Shown: positions 1-11,543, counted from the stretch's first letter. The stretch: 64,000 nt of DNA from an uncultured Prevotellaceae bacterium (GCA_946617675.1 CAMOKH010000097.1:23611-87610); one strand, 5' to 3'. Made by a program: numbers and translations. The notes: a model not told the origin generated them from the sequence alone.

Positions 1-773
1 TGCTCGACGCGTTTATGAAGCACGAGGTGTACTTTCCTTACGTGGTGGCCGTCTCGGCCGGCGCCTGCAACGGCCTGAGCTACATGAGCCGGCAGCCGCG
101 GCGTGCCCGCTACTCGAATATCGACATGCTGCGCAAGTATGGCTATATCTCGCTGAAGAGTCTCGTCACCCAGGGCAGCATCTTCGACCCTGACATCCTC
201 TACGACCGGTTTCCCAACGAGATCGTGCCGTTCGACTACGACACCTACGGAAAGAACCCCGCCACGTTCGAGGTGGTCTGCACCAACTGCCTGACGGGGC
301 GCGCCGAGTACTTCACCGAGAAGCACGACCCCCGCCGCCTGACAGCCATCGTCAAGGCCAGTTCGTCGCTGCCCTACCTGGCCCAGATTACCGATGTCGA
401 CGGCGTGCCGATGCTCGACGGCGGCATCGTCGACAGCATTCCCGTGGTGCGCGCCGTCGACATGGGCTACTCGCCCAACGTCGTCGTGCTGACGCGCAAC
501 CGCGGTTTCCGCTCCTTCGAGCCCGACGTGAAGGTGCCGCGGCTCTTCTATCAGGACTATCCGCGGCTGCGCGTAGCCCTGAGCCACCGCGTCGAGGCCT
601 ACAACCGCCAGCTCGACCTCATCGAGCGCATGGAGGACTGGGGCGAGGTGGTCTGCATCAGGCCCCAGCGCCCGATGGAGGTCGACCGCATCTGCCGTGA
701 CACGCGCAAGCTCGAAGCACTCTATGAGGAGGGCTTCCAGCTGGGCGAAGACTTCTGCCGTCATGTCGGGTAG
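1..773 (+). CDS. Patatin-like phospholipase, 5' end cut by window edge
   Basis: A predicted patatin-fold lipid acyl hydrolase using a Ser-Asp dyad. The frame is open to base 3 and the upstream codons (LDAF) continue the homology to the paralog at 2352-3200, so the ATG at 15 is probably internal and the true start, with the GGGxRG oxyanion motif, lies before the window. The nucleophile elbow VSAGA is at about residue 14 of the visible part, and the catalytic Asp sits in LDGGIVDS at about residue 135. The C-terminal part matches the paralog (RPQRPMEVDRIC versus [12 protein letters not shown]). No signal peptide can be judged. Its stop overlaps the start of the next gene by 11 nt, suggesting translational coupling. 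Family call is firm; substrate is unknown. Confidence 0.85.
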   Translation, partial: LDAFMKHEVYFPYVVAVSAGACNGLSYMSRQPRRARYSNIDMLRKYGYISLKSLVTQGSIFDPDILYDRFPNEIVPFDYDTYGKNPATFEVVCTNCLTGRAEYFTEKHDPRRLTAIVKASSSLPYLAQITDVDGVPMLDGGIVDSIPVVRAVDMGYSPNVVVLTRNRGFRSFEPDVKVPRLFYQDYPRLRVALSHRVEAYNRQLDLIERMEDWGEVVCIRPQRPMEVDRICRDTRKLEALYEEGFQLGEDFCRHVG

Positions 774-1668
774 GGGGGTGCTCCTGGCCATGCTGGCCTC
801 GGCGCTGAGCGCCGGCGGGCAGACGCTCTACGAACGGGCGTCGGACCGCTACGATGTCGACATGCACTTCTATCTCGACTCCGTCGGTCAGCCCGGCAGC
901 CGGGGCGTGGCCCTGCGTCTGCCCGGCACGTTGAACGGCCGCCGGGCCACGTTCACCCTCGACACGGGGGCCAGCGTCAGCGTCGTCTCGCCCCGCCTGC
1001 TCGACCGCTACGGGCTGCATCCTACGGCCGACAGCACCCTCGTTGAGGGCACCGACACCGTGGTGGCGCGCCGCGTCGTGGCCGACTCCATCGAGCTGGG
1101 CAACCTGACGCTGCGCCACGTGCCCTTCGTCGTGGCCGACGCTGCCACCGGCGACGATGCCTACGACCGCTATCTCGACCACCTGCAGCTCATCATCGGA
1201 CGGCCGTTGCTTGACGTTTTGGGAAAGACGACCGTCGACTTCCGAAACCACACGCTGACGGCGCCCCGCCGTCCGAAGCACCGCCAGAAGCGCACGCGCC
1301 GCTCCAACCTCGCCGTCGTCGACAACGTGCTGCTCGTGACGGCCAGCGACACGCTACAGCTGATTCCCGACTTCGGGGCCACCCACTCGTCGCTCGACAG
1401 CGCCTACTTCAGTCGCCAGAGTGCCGCCATCGTGGCACAGGCCACCCCCGACACCGTCAGCTACGTCGGCATCGGCGGTGTGGTCACAGCCATTGAGTAC
1501 ACCTTGAATGATTTCTCGCTTACCATTGACCGTAAGCGACTTACGGCTCCGCATATTACCGTCCATGCCACCAGCGGCTACGAGAGCCGCTTAGGGCTTG
1601 ACTTCTTTACGCGCCAGAGCCGCGTCGTCTTCGACCTGCGGCGCTGGCGGCTGACGGTGGAGCCGTAG
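763..1668 (+). CDS. Secreted retropepsin-like aspartyl protease
   Basis: About 301 residues. I chose the ATG at 763 rather than the 697 of the track because MSGRGVLLAMLASALSAGGQ reads as a signal peptide, while the longer form starts inside the patatin gene in another frame. The first half has the aspartyl protease signature LDTGASVSVV at about residue 64 followed by a hydrophobic flap region; the second half has a degenerate counterpart, PDFGATHSS, with Phe where Thr/Ser is usual. The family (retroviral-type pepsins in Bacteroidota, gag-asp protease group) is periplasmic or surface located. It overlaps the patatin gene by 11 nt and ends 6 nt from the convergent trmD stop. Whether the second DFG site is catalytic is uncertain. 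Confidence 0.7.
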   Translation: MSGRGVLLAMLASALSAGGQTLYERASDRYDVDMHFYLDSVGQPGSRGVALRLPGTLNGRRATFTLDTGASVSVVSPRLLDRYGLHPTADSTLVEGTDTVVARRVVADSIELGNLTLRHVPFVVADAATGDDAYDRYLDHLQLIIGRPLLDVLGKTTVDFRNHTLTAPRRPKHRQKRTRRSNLAVVDNVLLVTASDTLQLIPDFGATHSSLDSAYFSRQSAAIVAQATPDTVSYVGIGGVVTAIEYTLNDFSLTIDRKRLTAPHITVHATSGYESRLGLDFFTRQSRVVFDLRRWRLTVEP

Positions 1669-1674
1669 ATATAG

Positions 1675-2361
1675 CTAAACTCCTCCCTTCTCCAGCAGGT
1701 CGGGCCTGAGCCGCCGCGTGCGCTCCAGCGCCTGTTCCAGTTCCCAGTTGCGTATCTTGGCCTCGTGGCCGCTGAGCAGCACGTCGGGCACCCGCCAGCC
1801 TTTGTAGTCGGCGGGGCGCGTGTAGATGGGAGCAGCCAGCAGGTCGTCCTGGAAGCAGTCAGAGAGTGCCGACTGCTCGTCGCCGATGACGCCAGGCACG
1901 ACGCGCACCACGGCGTCGGCAATCATCGCCGCCACCAGTTCGCCGCCCGTCAGCACGAAGTCGCCGATGCTGATTTCGCGGGTGATGAGGTGGTCGCGCA
2001 CGCGCTGGTCCACGCCCTTGTAGTGTCCGGCCAGGATGATGATGTTGCCCAGCAGCGACAGCTCGTTGGCCATGTGCTGGTCGAAGCGCTCGCCGTCGGG
2101 CGAGGTGAAGATGACCTCGTCGTACGAACGCTCGGCCTTCAGGGCCGTGATGCAGCGGTCAATGGGCTCGCACTGCATCACCATGCCGGCGCTGCCGCCG
2201 TAGGGGTAGTCGTCTACGCGGCGCCACTTGTCGAGCGTGTAGTCGCGCAGGTTGTGCAGGTGTATTTCGGCCAGGCCTTTCTTCTCGGCGCGGGCCAGTA
2301 TTGATTCGTGTACGAAGCCCTCGAGCATCTCGGGCAGTACGGTGATGATGTCTATTCGCAT
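1675..2361 (-). CDS. trmD: tRNA (guanine-N1-)-methyltransferase
   Basis: A cytoplasmic SPOUT-class methyltransferase that makes m1G37 in tRNA from S-adenosylmethionine and prevents frameshifting. The protein is 228 residues, the usual length, and starts [13 protein letters not shown], typical of TrmD; the track ORF is too long because it runs into the upstream patatin gene. The trefoil-knot motif [10 protein letters not shown] is at about residue 137. The start at 2361 lies inside the 3' end of the patatin-like gene (10-nt overlap), so the two are translationally coupled in an operon read right to left with the HExxH protein. Identification is firm. Confidence 0.96.
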   Translation of the reverse strand: MRIDIITVLPEMLEGFVHESILARAEKKGLAEIHLHNLRDYTLDKWRRVDDYPYGGSAGMVMQCEPIDRCITALKAERSYDEVIFTSPDGERFDQHMANELSLLGNIIILAGHYKGVDQRVRDHLITREISIGDFVLTGGELVAAMIADAVVRVVPGVIGDEQSALSDCFQDDLLAAPIYTRPADYKGWRVPDVLLSGHEAKIRNWELEQALERTRRLRPDLLEKGGV

Positions 2362-3200
2362 AAGTATTCCTTTATTTCGTTGATTCTTCGTTCGCCGGCC
2401 TCGCGCCCCGTCTGGTAGACGCGCTCCATCTCCTCGGGGTCGTGGCACGTGTGGCCTATCTTGAGCGGGGCGTCGGGGCGTATGACGAGGCAGCGCCCCT
2501 CACGCTCGGCCTTGGCCACGTAGTCGAGCTGGGCGTTGTACATGGCCGGTCGGCGCTCCATGGCCTCAATCATGTGCGGATACTTCCGCAGTCCGAGGCG
2601 CATCAGGGGCATCAGCCGCAGCGGCTCCTTCCGGTAGCCGGCAGGCTGGGTCAGCACGACCACGTTGCGCCCGTAGCCGTTCCGCTCGGCCCACTCCAGG
2701 GGTATGCTGTCGCTGACGCCGCCGTCGAGCAGTGCCTGGCCGCTGATCCACACGGGCTTCGATACCAGCGGCATCGACGCCGAGGCGCGTATCCACTCGT
2801 AGGTGTCGTAGTTGCACTCGTCGAGCTGCCGGTAGACGGGCTTGCCCGTCATGACGTCGGTGCATACCACGGTGAACGTCATGGGGTTCTGCTCGAAGGC
2901 CTCGTTGTCGAACACGTCGTACTTCTTCGGCACGACGTGGTAGGCGAAGCGGGCGTTGAAGTAGTCGCCCGAGGCCAGCAGTGACTTCACGCCGCTGTAC
3001 CGTGGGTCGCGGGCGTAGCGCTTGTTGTAGCGTATGGCGCGCCCCGGCTGTCGCGACTTCATGTTGCAGCCGAAGGCCGCCCCAGCCGACACGCCGACGA
3101 GTCCGTCGGGCCACACCTGGTGCTCCATCATCACATCGATGATGCCCGCCGTGAACAGGCCGCGCATGGCGCCGCCCTCAAGTACGAGTCCTTTCTTCAT
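2352..3200 (-). CDS. Patatin-like phospholipase (full length)
   Basis: A 282-residue cytoplasmic-looking patatin family hydrolase without signal peptide. Visible motifs in order: oxyanion loop GGAMRG at residues 9-14, nucleophile elbow GVSAGA at about 40, catalytic Asp in LLDGGVSDS at about 160, and a C-terminal region ending in [10 protein letters not shown]. It resembles the YjjU-like branch. It is a paralog of the truncated gene at the window start, with conserved blocks such as SRQPGRA/SRQPRRA and NVVVLT. It overlaps both neighbours (HExxH gene by 23 nt, trmD by 10 nt), so it is the middle gene of a three-gene operon. Substrate is not predictable. Confidence 0.9.
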   Translation of the reverse strand: MKKGLVLEGGAMRGLFTAGIIDVMMEHQVWPDGLVGVSAGAAFGCNMKSRQPGRAIRYNKRYARDPRYSGVKSLLASGDYFNARFAYHVVPKKYDVFDNEAFEQNPMTFTVVCTDVMTGKPVYRQLDECNYDTYEWIRASASMPLVSKPVWISGQALLDGGVSDSIPLEWAERNGYGRNVVVLTQPAGYRKEPLRLMPLMRLGLRKYPHMIEAMERRPAMYNAQLDYVAKAEREGRCLVIRPDAPLKIGHTCHDPEEMERVYQTGREAGERRINEIKEYLCE

Positions 3201-3654
3201 ATATCCGTCTTCTTTCCTTATAGTTCATTTTCGCGTAGCGCCGCCACTCCTGTGCACCGCCGTCCTTGCAGCGCTCGGCGTAGCCCAGGTCGTGGTCGTG
3301 GCGGTAGGCCTCCAGCTCAAAGGGGTTCAGCAGGTAGGCCGCGTTCTTCATGCGGCGGTTCCAGCCGAGGGCGCGCAGCCAGTACCAGCCGTAGCGCAGG
3401 TAGAAGCGCAGCCACGAGTCGCCCGTGGCCTGAGCCTGGCGCAGGTGTATCATCTCGTGGTTCTTCAGCGCGTCGTAGTGGCTGTTGAAGCGGTCGGCCT
3501 CCTCGCGTGAGTGTGTCACGATGAAGCCGAAGAACGTCAGGGCCTCATAGCCCCGGCGCAGCCAGAATGGGTCGCTCACGGCCACCATCATTCCCGTGCG
3601 GCTGGGCCTGACGGCCCTCGCCACGAGTCGCAGTATGCTAAGCGGGTTGTTCAT
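3178..3654 (-). CDS. HExxH-motif protein of unknown function (putative zincin-like)
   Basis: About 158 residues. I start it at 3654 (MNNPLSILRLVA) because a promoter lies 10 nt upstream at 3664-3694 and the longer track ORF would begin upstream of that -10 box. The single recognisable feature is NHEMIHLRQ at about residue 74, an HExxH metal-binding helix, followed by aromatic-rich segments (FYLRYGWYWLRALGW) that could be membrane-associated and a very basic C-terminus. I do not recognise the family by name. It heads the operon with the patatin lipase and trmD and overlaps the patatin start by 23 nt. A metalloprotease function is only an inference from the motif. Confidence 0.65.
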   Translation of the reverse strand: MNNPLSILRLVARAVRPSRTGMMVAVSDPFWLRRGYEALTFFGFIVTHSREEADRFNSHYDALKNHEMIHLRQAQATGDSWLRFYLRYGWYWLRALGWNRRMKNAAYLLNPFELEAYRHDHDLGYAERCKDGGAQEWRRYAKMNYKERRRIYEERTRT

Positions 3655-3663
3655 TTTGGAGGG

Positions 3664-3694
3664 CAAAGTTACACAAAAGATTCCTAACGCCAAA
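3664..3694 (-). promoter_or_regulatory. Bacteroidota-type promoter for the HExxH-patatin-trmD operon
   Basis: Read on the minus strand: TTTG (3691-3694), 19-nt spacer, TAACTTTG (3664-3671). This matches the Bacteroidota sigma-ABfr consensus exactly. It sits 10 nt ahead of the chosen start codon, implying a very short leader. Confidence 0.8.
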
Positions 3695-3776
3695 CTTTTT
3701 CCCTTGTTTTTTGTCGGCCGTGCCTTTTATCGTGGTCCAAATGCCTATAATGGATAGCGAAAGGGCAAAACACCCC

Positions 3777-3986
3777 GCACTTCCCGCACTTCTGGCCTAA
3801 CCTGTTGACGGTCAGCGTCCTTCGGCGCTCTGTCCTCGCCAGAACCTGCACCAGACCTGGCACCGGAACCTGCACCTCGACGTTCCCACGGCCTTGAATT
3901 TTTATTCACCGCCAGTGAACAATCGCCGCCTGCCGCGCCGTCGCGTATAGTCGGCTCCTCGCAGGTGTAAGAAGTGTGGGAAGTGC
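3777..3986. repeat. Long inverted-repeat intergenic element, copy 1
   Basis: This element fills most of the 450-nt gap between divergent genes at 3654 and 4107; no gene was seen there. Its ends are a 17-nt inverted repeat with one mismatch (GCACTTCCCGCACTTCT at 3777-3793; AGAAGTGTGGGAAGTGC at 3970-3986). Inside are AACCTGCACC-type repeats and GTTCCCACGGCCT (3882-3894). The same set of motifs recurs at 38766-39132, which argues for a dispersed element rather than chance. Minus-strand ORFs drawn across it have no protein character. Confidence 0.6.
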
Positions 3987-4068
3987 TGGTCCTTTTTTCC
4001 TTTTGCAACTATAGTGGCAATACGACAACTTTTCGGGGGAAATAGCGTGCCATATCAGAAAAAAGTTG

Positions 4069-4076
4069 TAACTTTG
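4069..4076 (+). promoter_or_regulatory. -7 promoter box (TAACTTTG) for secreted protease pair
   Basis: TAACTTTGCACC lies about 30 nt upstream of the start at 4107. No clear TTTG was found at -33. It probably drives 4107-6983, 7006-9324 and perhaps ligA, since no further promoter is visible between them. Confidence 0.6.
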
Positions 4077-4106
4077 CACCCCATATATAACTAAAAGCTG
4101 CAAGCA

Positions 4107-6983
4107 ATGAACGTAAAGCGACTACTGACACAGAGCATCCTCGCCATGATGGCCATGACCGCCACGGGGCAAGACTACTACGACTTGACTGATCACTACC
4201 TGACGAACGCCACGTTCGACAGCGAGTATGACTACGACCTCGGGCGCACAGGCAACGTGGCTGAGGAGATTCAGCCCGTGAACGGGTGGACCAGTGACCA
4301 CACGGCGAGTTACACCGTCGTGGGCGTCTATCAGGTGGGCACACCCATCACTTACAACGGCGCGTCGATACCCGCCACTAATGCCGACGGCCAGCAGGCC
4401 GGCGGCGTGCTCGCCCTCTCGACGGGGTGGGAGCAGGAACTGAGGCTCAACCAGACGGTGACGCTGCCCGCAGGCCAGTATAAGCTCACGGCAGCCTACT
4501 ACAACGGCGACCCCGCGAAGACGGGGGGCACGAGTCTGCTGGCCTGGGTGCCACAGAGTGGCACACGGGTAGCGTCGCGGGTGACGTCGTTCGCCGTGGG
4601 CCAGTGGACGCTCGACGAGCTGACGTTCACGCTGACCGCCACGCGTACGGGCAAGGTGCAGATAGGTTTCAAGGCTGTAGCGGGCGGCTCGGCCAACTCG
4701 GCCAAGATTGCCGTCGACTACGTCAGGCTGCTGCGCCAGACGCCCTATAGCACCGACGAGCAGAGCATGACGGGCAGCACGCCCACGGTGACCACCGACA
4801 CGCGCTTCGTCCGCGGTGCGACGTGGGCCTTCGGCCGCATGACGGTGGCCGCCAACGGGGCAACCATCCGCGAGCAGGGCTTTTGCTACAGCAGCGCGAC
4901 GGCCGAGCCGACCGTCAGCGACGGGCGCAGCACACGGGTGCTGTCGAACGGCGTCTACTGGCTGAAGCACCTGCAGCCCGCTACCAAGTACTACATGCGG
5001 GCCTACGCCGTCACCACCGGCGGACAGGTGGGCTATGGCGATGTCGTCAGTTTCTACACCGTTCCCAAGGGTAACGTCACCTACTCGTATAACAACGGCG
5101 GCGACGACGCGGCCAACGCCCGCATCACCAACGCGCTGAACGCGGCCTGCCACTACTTCAACAACATGACCTCGACCACCCGCCACTTCAACGTAGGCTA
5201 CAGCGCCGGCACCCCCACCGCCGACTGCAACTACCAGCAGCAGCCCTGGATCAACATCGGGGCGCAGGCGTCGTATCAGCAGACGGGCACCTTCATGCAC
5301 GAGATGCAGCACGGCATGGGCCTGCAGAACTACTCGACACAGTGGTCGAAGGCCAACCTGCGCTCAGGCAATGGTACGGGGCAGTGGACGGGCGACCGTG
5401 TGGCTGAGGCCCTCAACTTCTGGGACAACAACACGACGACCGTGCTCAACGGCGACAAGATACACATGTGGCCCTACGGCGTCAACGGCGCCAGCGAGGA
5501 CAACAAGACGGTAGAGCTCTATCTGGCCAACGCCATGCTCTGCCAAGCCTTAGGCGAGGACGGCCTGGAGCATAATGAGACCCATTTCGCCGAGCCTTAC
5601 TATGCCCTGAACCAGGAGGACGGCGTGAAGTACTACCTGAAGAGCGAGGCCGAGAGCCGCGGCCGTCTCACGGCGTTCCTCGTGGCCGAGGGCAGTACGC
5701 TGAAGTGGAAGGAAATGACGGCTACCGAGGCCGCCGCCGACGACCGCTCGGCGTGGTACATCACGTTCACGCCGCAGAATCAGTACTACCAGCTGCGCAA
5801 TGCCGAGACGGGGCAATACCTCTCTTATGGCAGCAATGCCGTCCGCACGGCCACGGCCAGCGACGACTGGCACCTCATGCGGGGTAGGGTCGACGTCGAC
5901 GGGCGCCGCGGCTACTGGATCATCCATCCCACCACGAACTGGACGCCGCCCTGTCTGCAGGCCAACGCCGGCGGAGCCACGGCGGCAGTGACGTTCAGCA
6001 TTGCCAACTCGGCCGAGACGCAGCGCTGGCTCATCATGACCGCCGACGAGGTGGAGCAGGTCGAGGCGCAGGCCATTGCCGCCCGCAAAGCCGGGCTCGA
6101 GCCCTATCGCCGTCTGCTCAGCGTGCCTCACGTAGAGGATGCCCGCCAGGCCGACGCTACGCTGCAGGCCGTGCTGGCCGACGTTGAGAGCCGCTTAGAG
6201 ACGGCCGCCACGTCAGCCGAGGTGGCCGCCCTGTTGGCCGAGGCCAAGACGGCCGCCGTGGCCTTCGTGCGGAGCGCCACGCCCACAGCGCCCGACCAGC
6301 CCTTCGACATGACGTGGATGCTCGAAAACCCCACCGTCGGCGAGACCATCGACGGCTGGACGACCACGGAGAGCATCACCGACCTGAGGGAGCAGAGCGT
6401 GGAGTTCTACCAGAAGACGTTCGACTTCTCGCAGACCGTCGAGGGCCTTCCCGCCGGCAGCTACGGCTTCGGCGTGCAGGCTTTCCAGAGGCCGGGCTGG
6501 CCCGGGTCGTGCAGCGGTGTGGCCGTCGCCGCCAGCCTCTATGCCGGCGCGGCGTCGCAGCCCGTGGCCCACGCCCTGAGCGACGCCCAGACGGGTCATG
6601 TCGGCGGCTCGGAGTCGGAGGTCGACGGCAAGTTCATACCCAACGACATGACTGCCGCGGCGCTCTACTTCGCCAAGGGCCTCTACACGAACACGGTCGA
6701 GACCCAGCTCACGGCCGACGGCAAACCGCTGAAGGTGGGCATCCGCTCAACGTCGTCGGCCGACTTCTACTGGACCATCTTCCGCAACTTCAGCCTCAGC
6801 TTCCATGGCGGCCTGACGGGCGACGTCAACCGCGACGGCACGGTTGACGGGACCGACGTCGACGTGCTGGCCCACTACCTCACGGGCGTCACGCCCGACG
6901 TCTTCGCCAGTAAGGCCGCCGACCTCGACGGCAACGGCGCGGTGGACATCGTCGACCTGACGCTACTGATAAAGAATCTATAA
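4107..6983 (+). CDS. Secreted HExxHxxG metalloprotease-like protein with C-terminal dockerin
   Basis: 958 residues. Order: signal peptide (MNVKRLLTQSILAMMAMTATGQ); a jelly-roll/CBM-like domain to about 215; an FN3-like strand domain (about 229-320) ending in VSFYTVPKG; a zincin domain with HEMQHGMGL at about 397, i.e. HExxHxxG of the metzincin type; a ricin-like beta-trefoil region (QYYQLRNAETGQYLSY); a helical stretch; a second CBM-like domain; and a type I dockerin with two calcium loops (DVNRDGTVDGTD and DLDGNGAVDIVD) at about 905-958. It is presumably exported to attack host or dietary glycoprotein; that substrate is inferred. The downstream gene at 7006 is a paralog lacking the N-terminal domain and bearing a different C-terminus. 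The proteolytic call rests on the motif only. Confidence 0.8.
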   Translation: MNVKRLLTQSILAMMAMTATGQDYYDLTDHYLTNATFDSEYDYDLGRTGNVAEEIQPVNGWTSDHTASYTVVGVYQVGTPITYNGASIPATNADGQQAGGVLALSTGWEQELRLNQTVTLPAGQYKLTAAYYNGDPAKTGGTSLLAWVPQSGTRVASRVTSFAVGQWTLDELTFTLTATRTGKVQIGFKAVAGGSANSAKIAVDYVRLLRQTPYSTDEQSMTGSTPTVTTDTRFVRGATWAFGRMTVAANGATIREQGFCYSSATAEPTVSDGRSTRVLSNGVYWLKHLQPATKYYMRAYAVTTGGQVGYGDVVSFYTVPKGNVTYSYNNGGDDAANARITNALNAACHYFNNMTSTTRHFNVGYSAGTPTADCNYQQQPWINIGAQASYQQTGTFMHEMQHGMGLQNYSTQWSKANLRSGNGTGQWTGDRVAEALNFWDNNTTTVLNGDKIHMWPYGVNGASEDNKTVELYLANAMLCQALGEDGLEHNETHFAEPYYALNQEDGVKYYLKSEAESRGRLTAFLVAEGSTLKWKEMTATEAAADDRSAWYITFTPQNQYYQLRNAETGQYLSYGSNAVRTATASDDWHLMRGRVDVDGRRGYWIIHPTTNWTPPCLQANAGGATAAVTFSIANSAETQRWLIMTADEVEQVEAQAIAARKAGLEPYRRLLSVPHVEDARQADATLQAVLADVESRLETAATSAEVAALLAEAKTAAVAFVRSATPTAPDQPFDMTWMLENPTVGETIDGWTTTESITDLREQSVEFYQKTFDFSQTVEGLPAGSYGFGVQAFQRPGWPGSCSGVAVAASLYAGAASQPVAHALSDAQTGHVGGSESEVDGKFIPNDMTAAALYFAKGLYTNTVETQLTADGKPLKVGIRSTSSADFYWTIFRNFSLSFHGGLTGDVNRDGTVDGTDVDVLAHYLTGVTPDVFASKAADLDGNGAVDIVDLTLLIKNL

Positions 6984-7005
6984 AAAAACAATATTATACA
7001 CGACT

Positions 7006-9324
7006 ATGAAACTTAAAGCATTATTCGCTGCCGGCCTGGCGACCATGATGGCCCAGCAGGCGGTGGCACAGACACCGAAAGTAACTACTGACACCCGTTT
7101 TGCACGCGGCGCCACGATGGCCTTCGGGCGCATCAAGGGGTCGGCCTCTGCCAATGGCGGCTCGGCCATCCAGAAGCGCGGTTTTTGTTTGAGTGAGACG
7201 ACGGAGCCGACGGTCGATGACATCATCAGCACCAAGCAGCTCTCGAACAACGGCATCATCTACTACTTCACCGACCTGAAGCCCGCCACGAAGTACTACA
7301 TGCGCGCCTACGCCACCAACAAGGACGGCGTGACGGGCTACGGCGACGTCATCAAGTTCTACACCCTGCCCATGGGCTCCATCAAGCTGTCGATGCGCGA
7401 CGGCGGCGACGAGGCCACCTACAACCGCATCAAGACGGCCGCCGAGACCGCCGTGAACTGGTGGAACAACCTGACCGAGATGAAGGGCTTCAACCCGAGT
7501 GTGGGCTATGCTTCGGGAACGGCCACCGCCGACTGCTCGTATGGCGGCTGGATCCGCGTGGGGCCGAACACCTCCTACCAGCGCTGCGGCACTATCATGC
7601 ACGAGATGCTGCACGGCATCGGCGTCATTCCCTGGGCCGACACCGAGTGGAGCCGCCACAACCTGCGCTCGTCGGTCAATGGCGACGGCTACGGCACCGG
7701 CTACTGGCTGGGCGACCGCGTGACCGAGGTGCTGACGTTCTGGGACAACAAAACGCAGCAGCTGAACGGCGACTACCAGCATATGTGGCCCTACGGCATC
7801 AACGGTGCTAACGAGGACAACGGCACCGACCTGCTCTACATCGGCAACTCACTGGTCTGCCAGGCCTTGGGTGAGGACGGCCTGCAGCACACGTCGTCGC
7901 TCTTTGCCGAGCCTTACTATGCCCTCAACCAAGAGGACACCATCAAGTACTACATCAAGAACGAGGCGCAGGACCGCGGGCTCTATACATCCTTCCTGAA
8001 GCCCAACGCCAGCGGACAGCTGAAGTGGGTGGAAATGACGAGCACCGAGGCTGCCGGGAACGACAGCACGGCCTGGTACATCACCTTCACCCCACAGAAC
8101 CAGTACTACCAGCTGCGCAATGCTGCTACCGGCCAGTATATGACCTATAGCGGCGGCATCAAGACGGCCGCGAAGACGGCTCTGACGGCCAACGAGAACT
8201 GGCACCTGATGCGCGGTCGCGTCGATGTTGACGGGCAGCGCGGCTACTGGATCATCCACCCCGAGTCGAACTGGACGCCGAAGTGCCTGCAGGCCAATGC
8301 TAACGGCAACACGGCTCAGGCAACGTTCAACATTGCCAACACTGCCGAGGCGCAGCGCTGGCTCATCATGACCGCCGAGCAGACGAAGGCCGCCGAGGCG
8401 AAGGCCGTCGAGCTGATGCGCACACAGGTCGCTGAGGCCCTGAACCAGGTGAAGGCGCTGACCGAGGTGCCCCACACGTGTGCCGACGCCGCTACCGACG
8501 CCTCAGTGCAGCTCCAGCTGGGCTCGCTCGAGGAGCGCATGGCCGCCGCCGTGAGCACCACCGAACTGCAGTCCCTCAAGGACGAGGTGCGCCAGGCCGG
8601 CATCGGCTTCCTCGCCGCCGGCGTGACGCCCACGGACCTGTCGAACCCGTTCGACCTGACCTATCTGCTGGCGAACCCCACCATCGATGAGGGCACCGAC
8701 GGCTGGTCGGGGGCTGCCACCGTCAACTACGGCTGCGGCGAGTTCTACGAGAAGACCTTCGACTTCAGCCAGACGGTCCGCGACCTGCCTCAGGGCACCT
8801 ACGCCTTCTGCGTGCAGGGCTTCCAGCGCCCCGGCTCGACGACGGCGTCCTACCAGGACTACAAGGCCGGCAACAACCGCGTGAACGCCATCCTCTATGC
8901 CGGCGCTAAGAGTCAGAAGCTGGCACATATCTGCGACACCATACTCAGCCGCAGGCTGAACAAGGGCAACGAGAGCGCCGTGACCAGCGGCAAGTACGTG
9001 CCCAACGACATGCAGTCGGCCAGTGCCTACTTCGAGCGCGGACTCTACGACAACCGCGTCCTGGGCACCGTCGGTACCGACGGCTCGCTCAAGGTGGGCG
9101 TCAAGTCGACCAACATGGCTACGGCCTACTGGGTCATCTTCGACAACTTCCGGCTCTACTACTACGGCAGCGCGACGGCCGACGAGGTGACGGGCGTTGA
9201 GGGGGTCGCGATGGAATCGCAACAAACGAGGAAGGAGACGGTCTACGACCTGCAGGGACGTCGCGTTGCCAACCCCCAGCGCGGACTCTATATCGTGAAC
9301 GGAAAGAAAATCGTGATTAAGTAA
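7006..9324 (+). CDS. Secreted HExxHxxG metalloprotease-like protein with T9SS-type C-terminal tail
   Basis: 772 residues, paralogous along most of its length to the preceding gene: signal peptide ending AVAQ, FN3-like domain from about residue 24 (TDTRFARGATMAFGR), zincin motif HEMLHGIGV at about 199, beta-trefoil-like QYYQLRNAATGQYMTY, helical linker and CBM-like domain. Instead of a dockerin it ends in VYDLQGRRV...GLYIVNGKKIVIK, the type A sorting tail typical of Por/type IX secretion cargo in Prevotella. It starts 22 nt after its paralog and ends 3 nt before ligA. Likely surface or extracellular; protease activity is inferred from the motif. Confidence 0.8.
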   Translation: MKLKALFAAGLATMMAQQAVAQTPKVTTDTRFARGATMAFGRIKGSASANGGSAIQKRGFCLSETTEPTVDDIISTKQLSNNGIIYYFTDLKPATKYYMRAYATNKDGVTGYGDVIKFYTLPMGSIKLSMRDGGDEATYNRIKTAAETAVNWWNNLTEMKGFNPSVGYASGTATADCSYGGWIRVGPNTSYQRCGTIMHEMLHGIGVIPWADTEWSRHNLRSSVNGDGYGTGYWLGDRVTEVLTFWDNKTQQLNGDYQHMWPYGINGANEDNGTDLLYIGNSLVCQALGEDGLQHTSSLFAEPYYALNQEDTIKYYIKNEAQDRGLYTSFLKPNASGQLKWVEMTSTEAAGNDSTAWYITFTPQNQYYQLRNAATGQYMTYSGGIKTAAKTALTANENWHLMRGRVDVDGQRGYWIIHPESNWTPKCLQANANGNTAQATFNIANTAEAQRWLIMTAEQTKAAEAKAVELMRTQVAEALNQVKALTEVPHTCADAATDASVQLQLGSLEERMAAAVSTTELQSLKDEVRQAGIGFLAAGVTPTDLSNPFDLTYLLANPTIDEGTDGWSGAATVNYGCGEFYEKTFDFSQTVRDLPQGTYAFCVQGFQRPGSTTASYQDYKAGNNRVNAILYAGAKSQKLAHICDTILSRRLNKGNESAVTSGKYVPNDMQSASAYFERGLYDNRVLGTVGTDGSLKVGVKSTNMATAYWVIFDNFRLYYYGSATADEVTGVEGVAMESQQTRKETVYDLQGRRVANPQRGLYIVNGKKIVIK

Positions 9325-11321
<1,997 letters not shown>

Positions 11322-11322
<1 letters not shown>

Positions 11323-11543
11323 TGAGAAATCTAAAGACTGTTATTATTGAGATTGACGGAGAGCGGCATCGCCTGGAGCCCGTAGACGATGATGCGTTTA
11401 TTTGCATTCCAGAGAAATGCTCCATGTACAAATGGTGTTATGAAGGCTATGGCAATGCCTATAAGAAATTGTGCGAAAAGTTCTTCAAACGGACAAAGTA
11501 CAAAAGCTATCATTTTGTTGATGAAGAAATAAAGCAATCATGA
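11322..11543 (+). CDS. Small hypothetical protein
   Basis: 73 residues, unrecognised. The start overlaps the ligA stop by one base (TAATG) and the stop overlaps the next start by 4 nt, a classic coupled arrangement supporting a real gene. The N-terminal half predicts beta strands (KTVIIEIDGERHRLEPV); the middle has four cysteines (CIPEKCSMYKWC...C), possibly metal or disulphide forming. It is visibly more AT-rich than ligA, which suggests later acquisition or weak selection. No function is assigned. Confidence 0.6.

Noticed and set aside
3684-4103. Small minus-strand ORFs (63-87 codons) upstream of 4107
   Set aside because: They lie in a long inverted-repeat element and overlap promoter boxes; no protein-like pattern.
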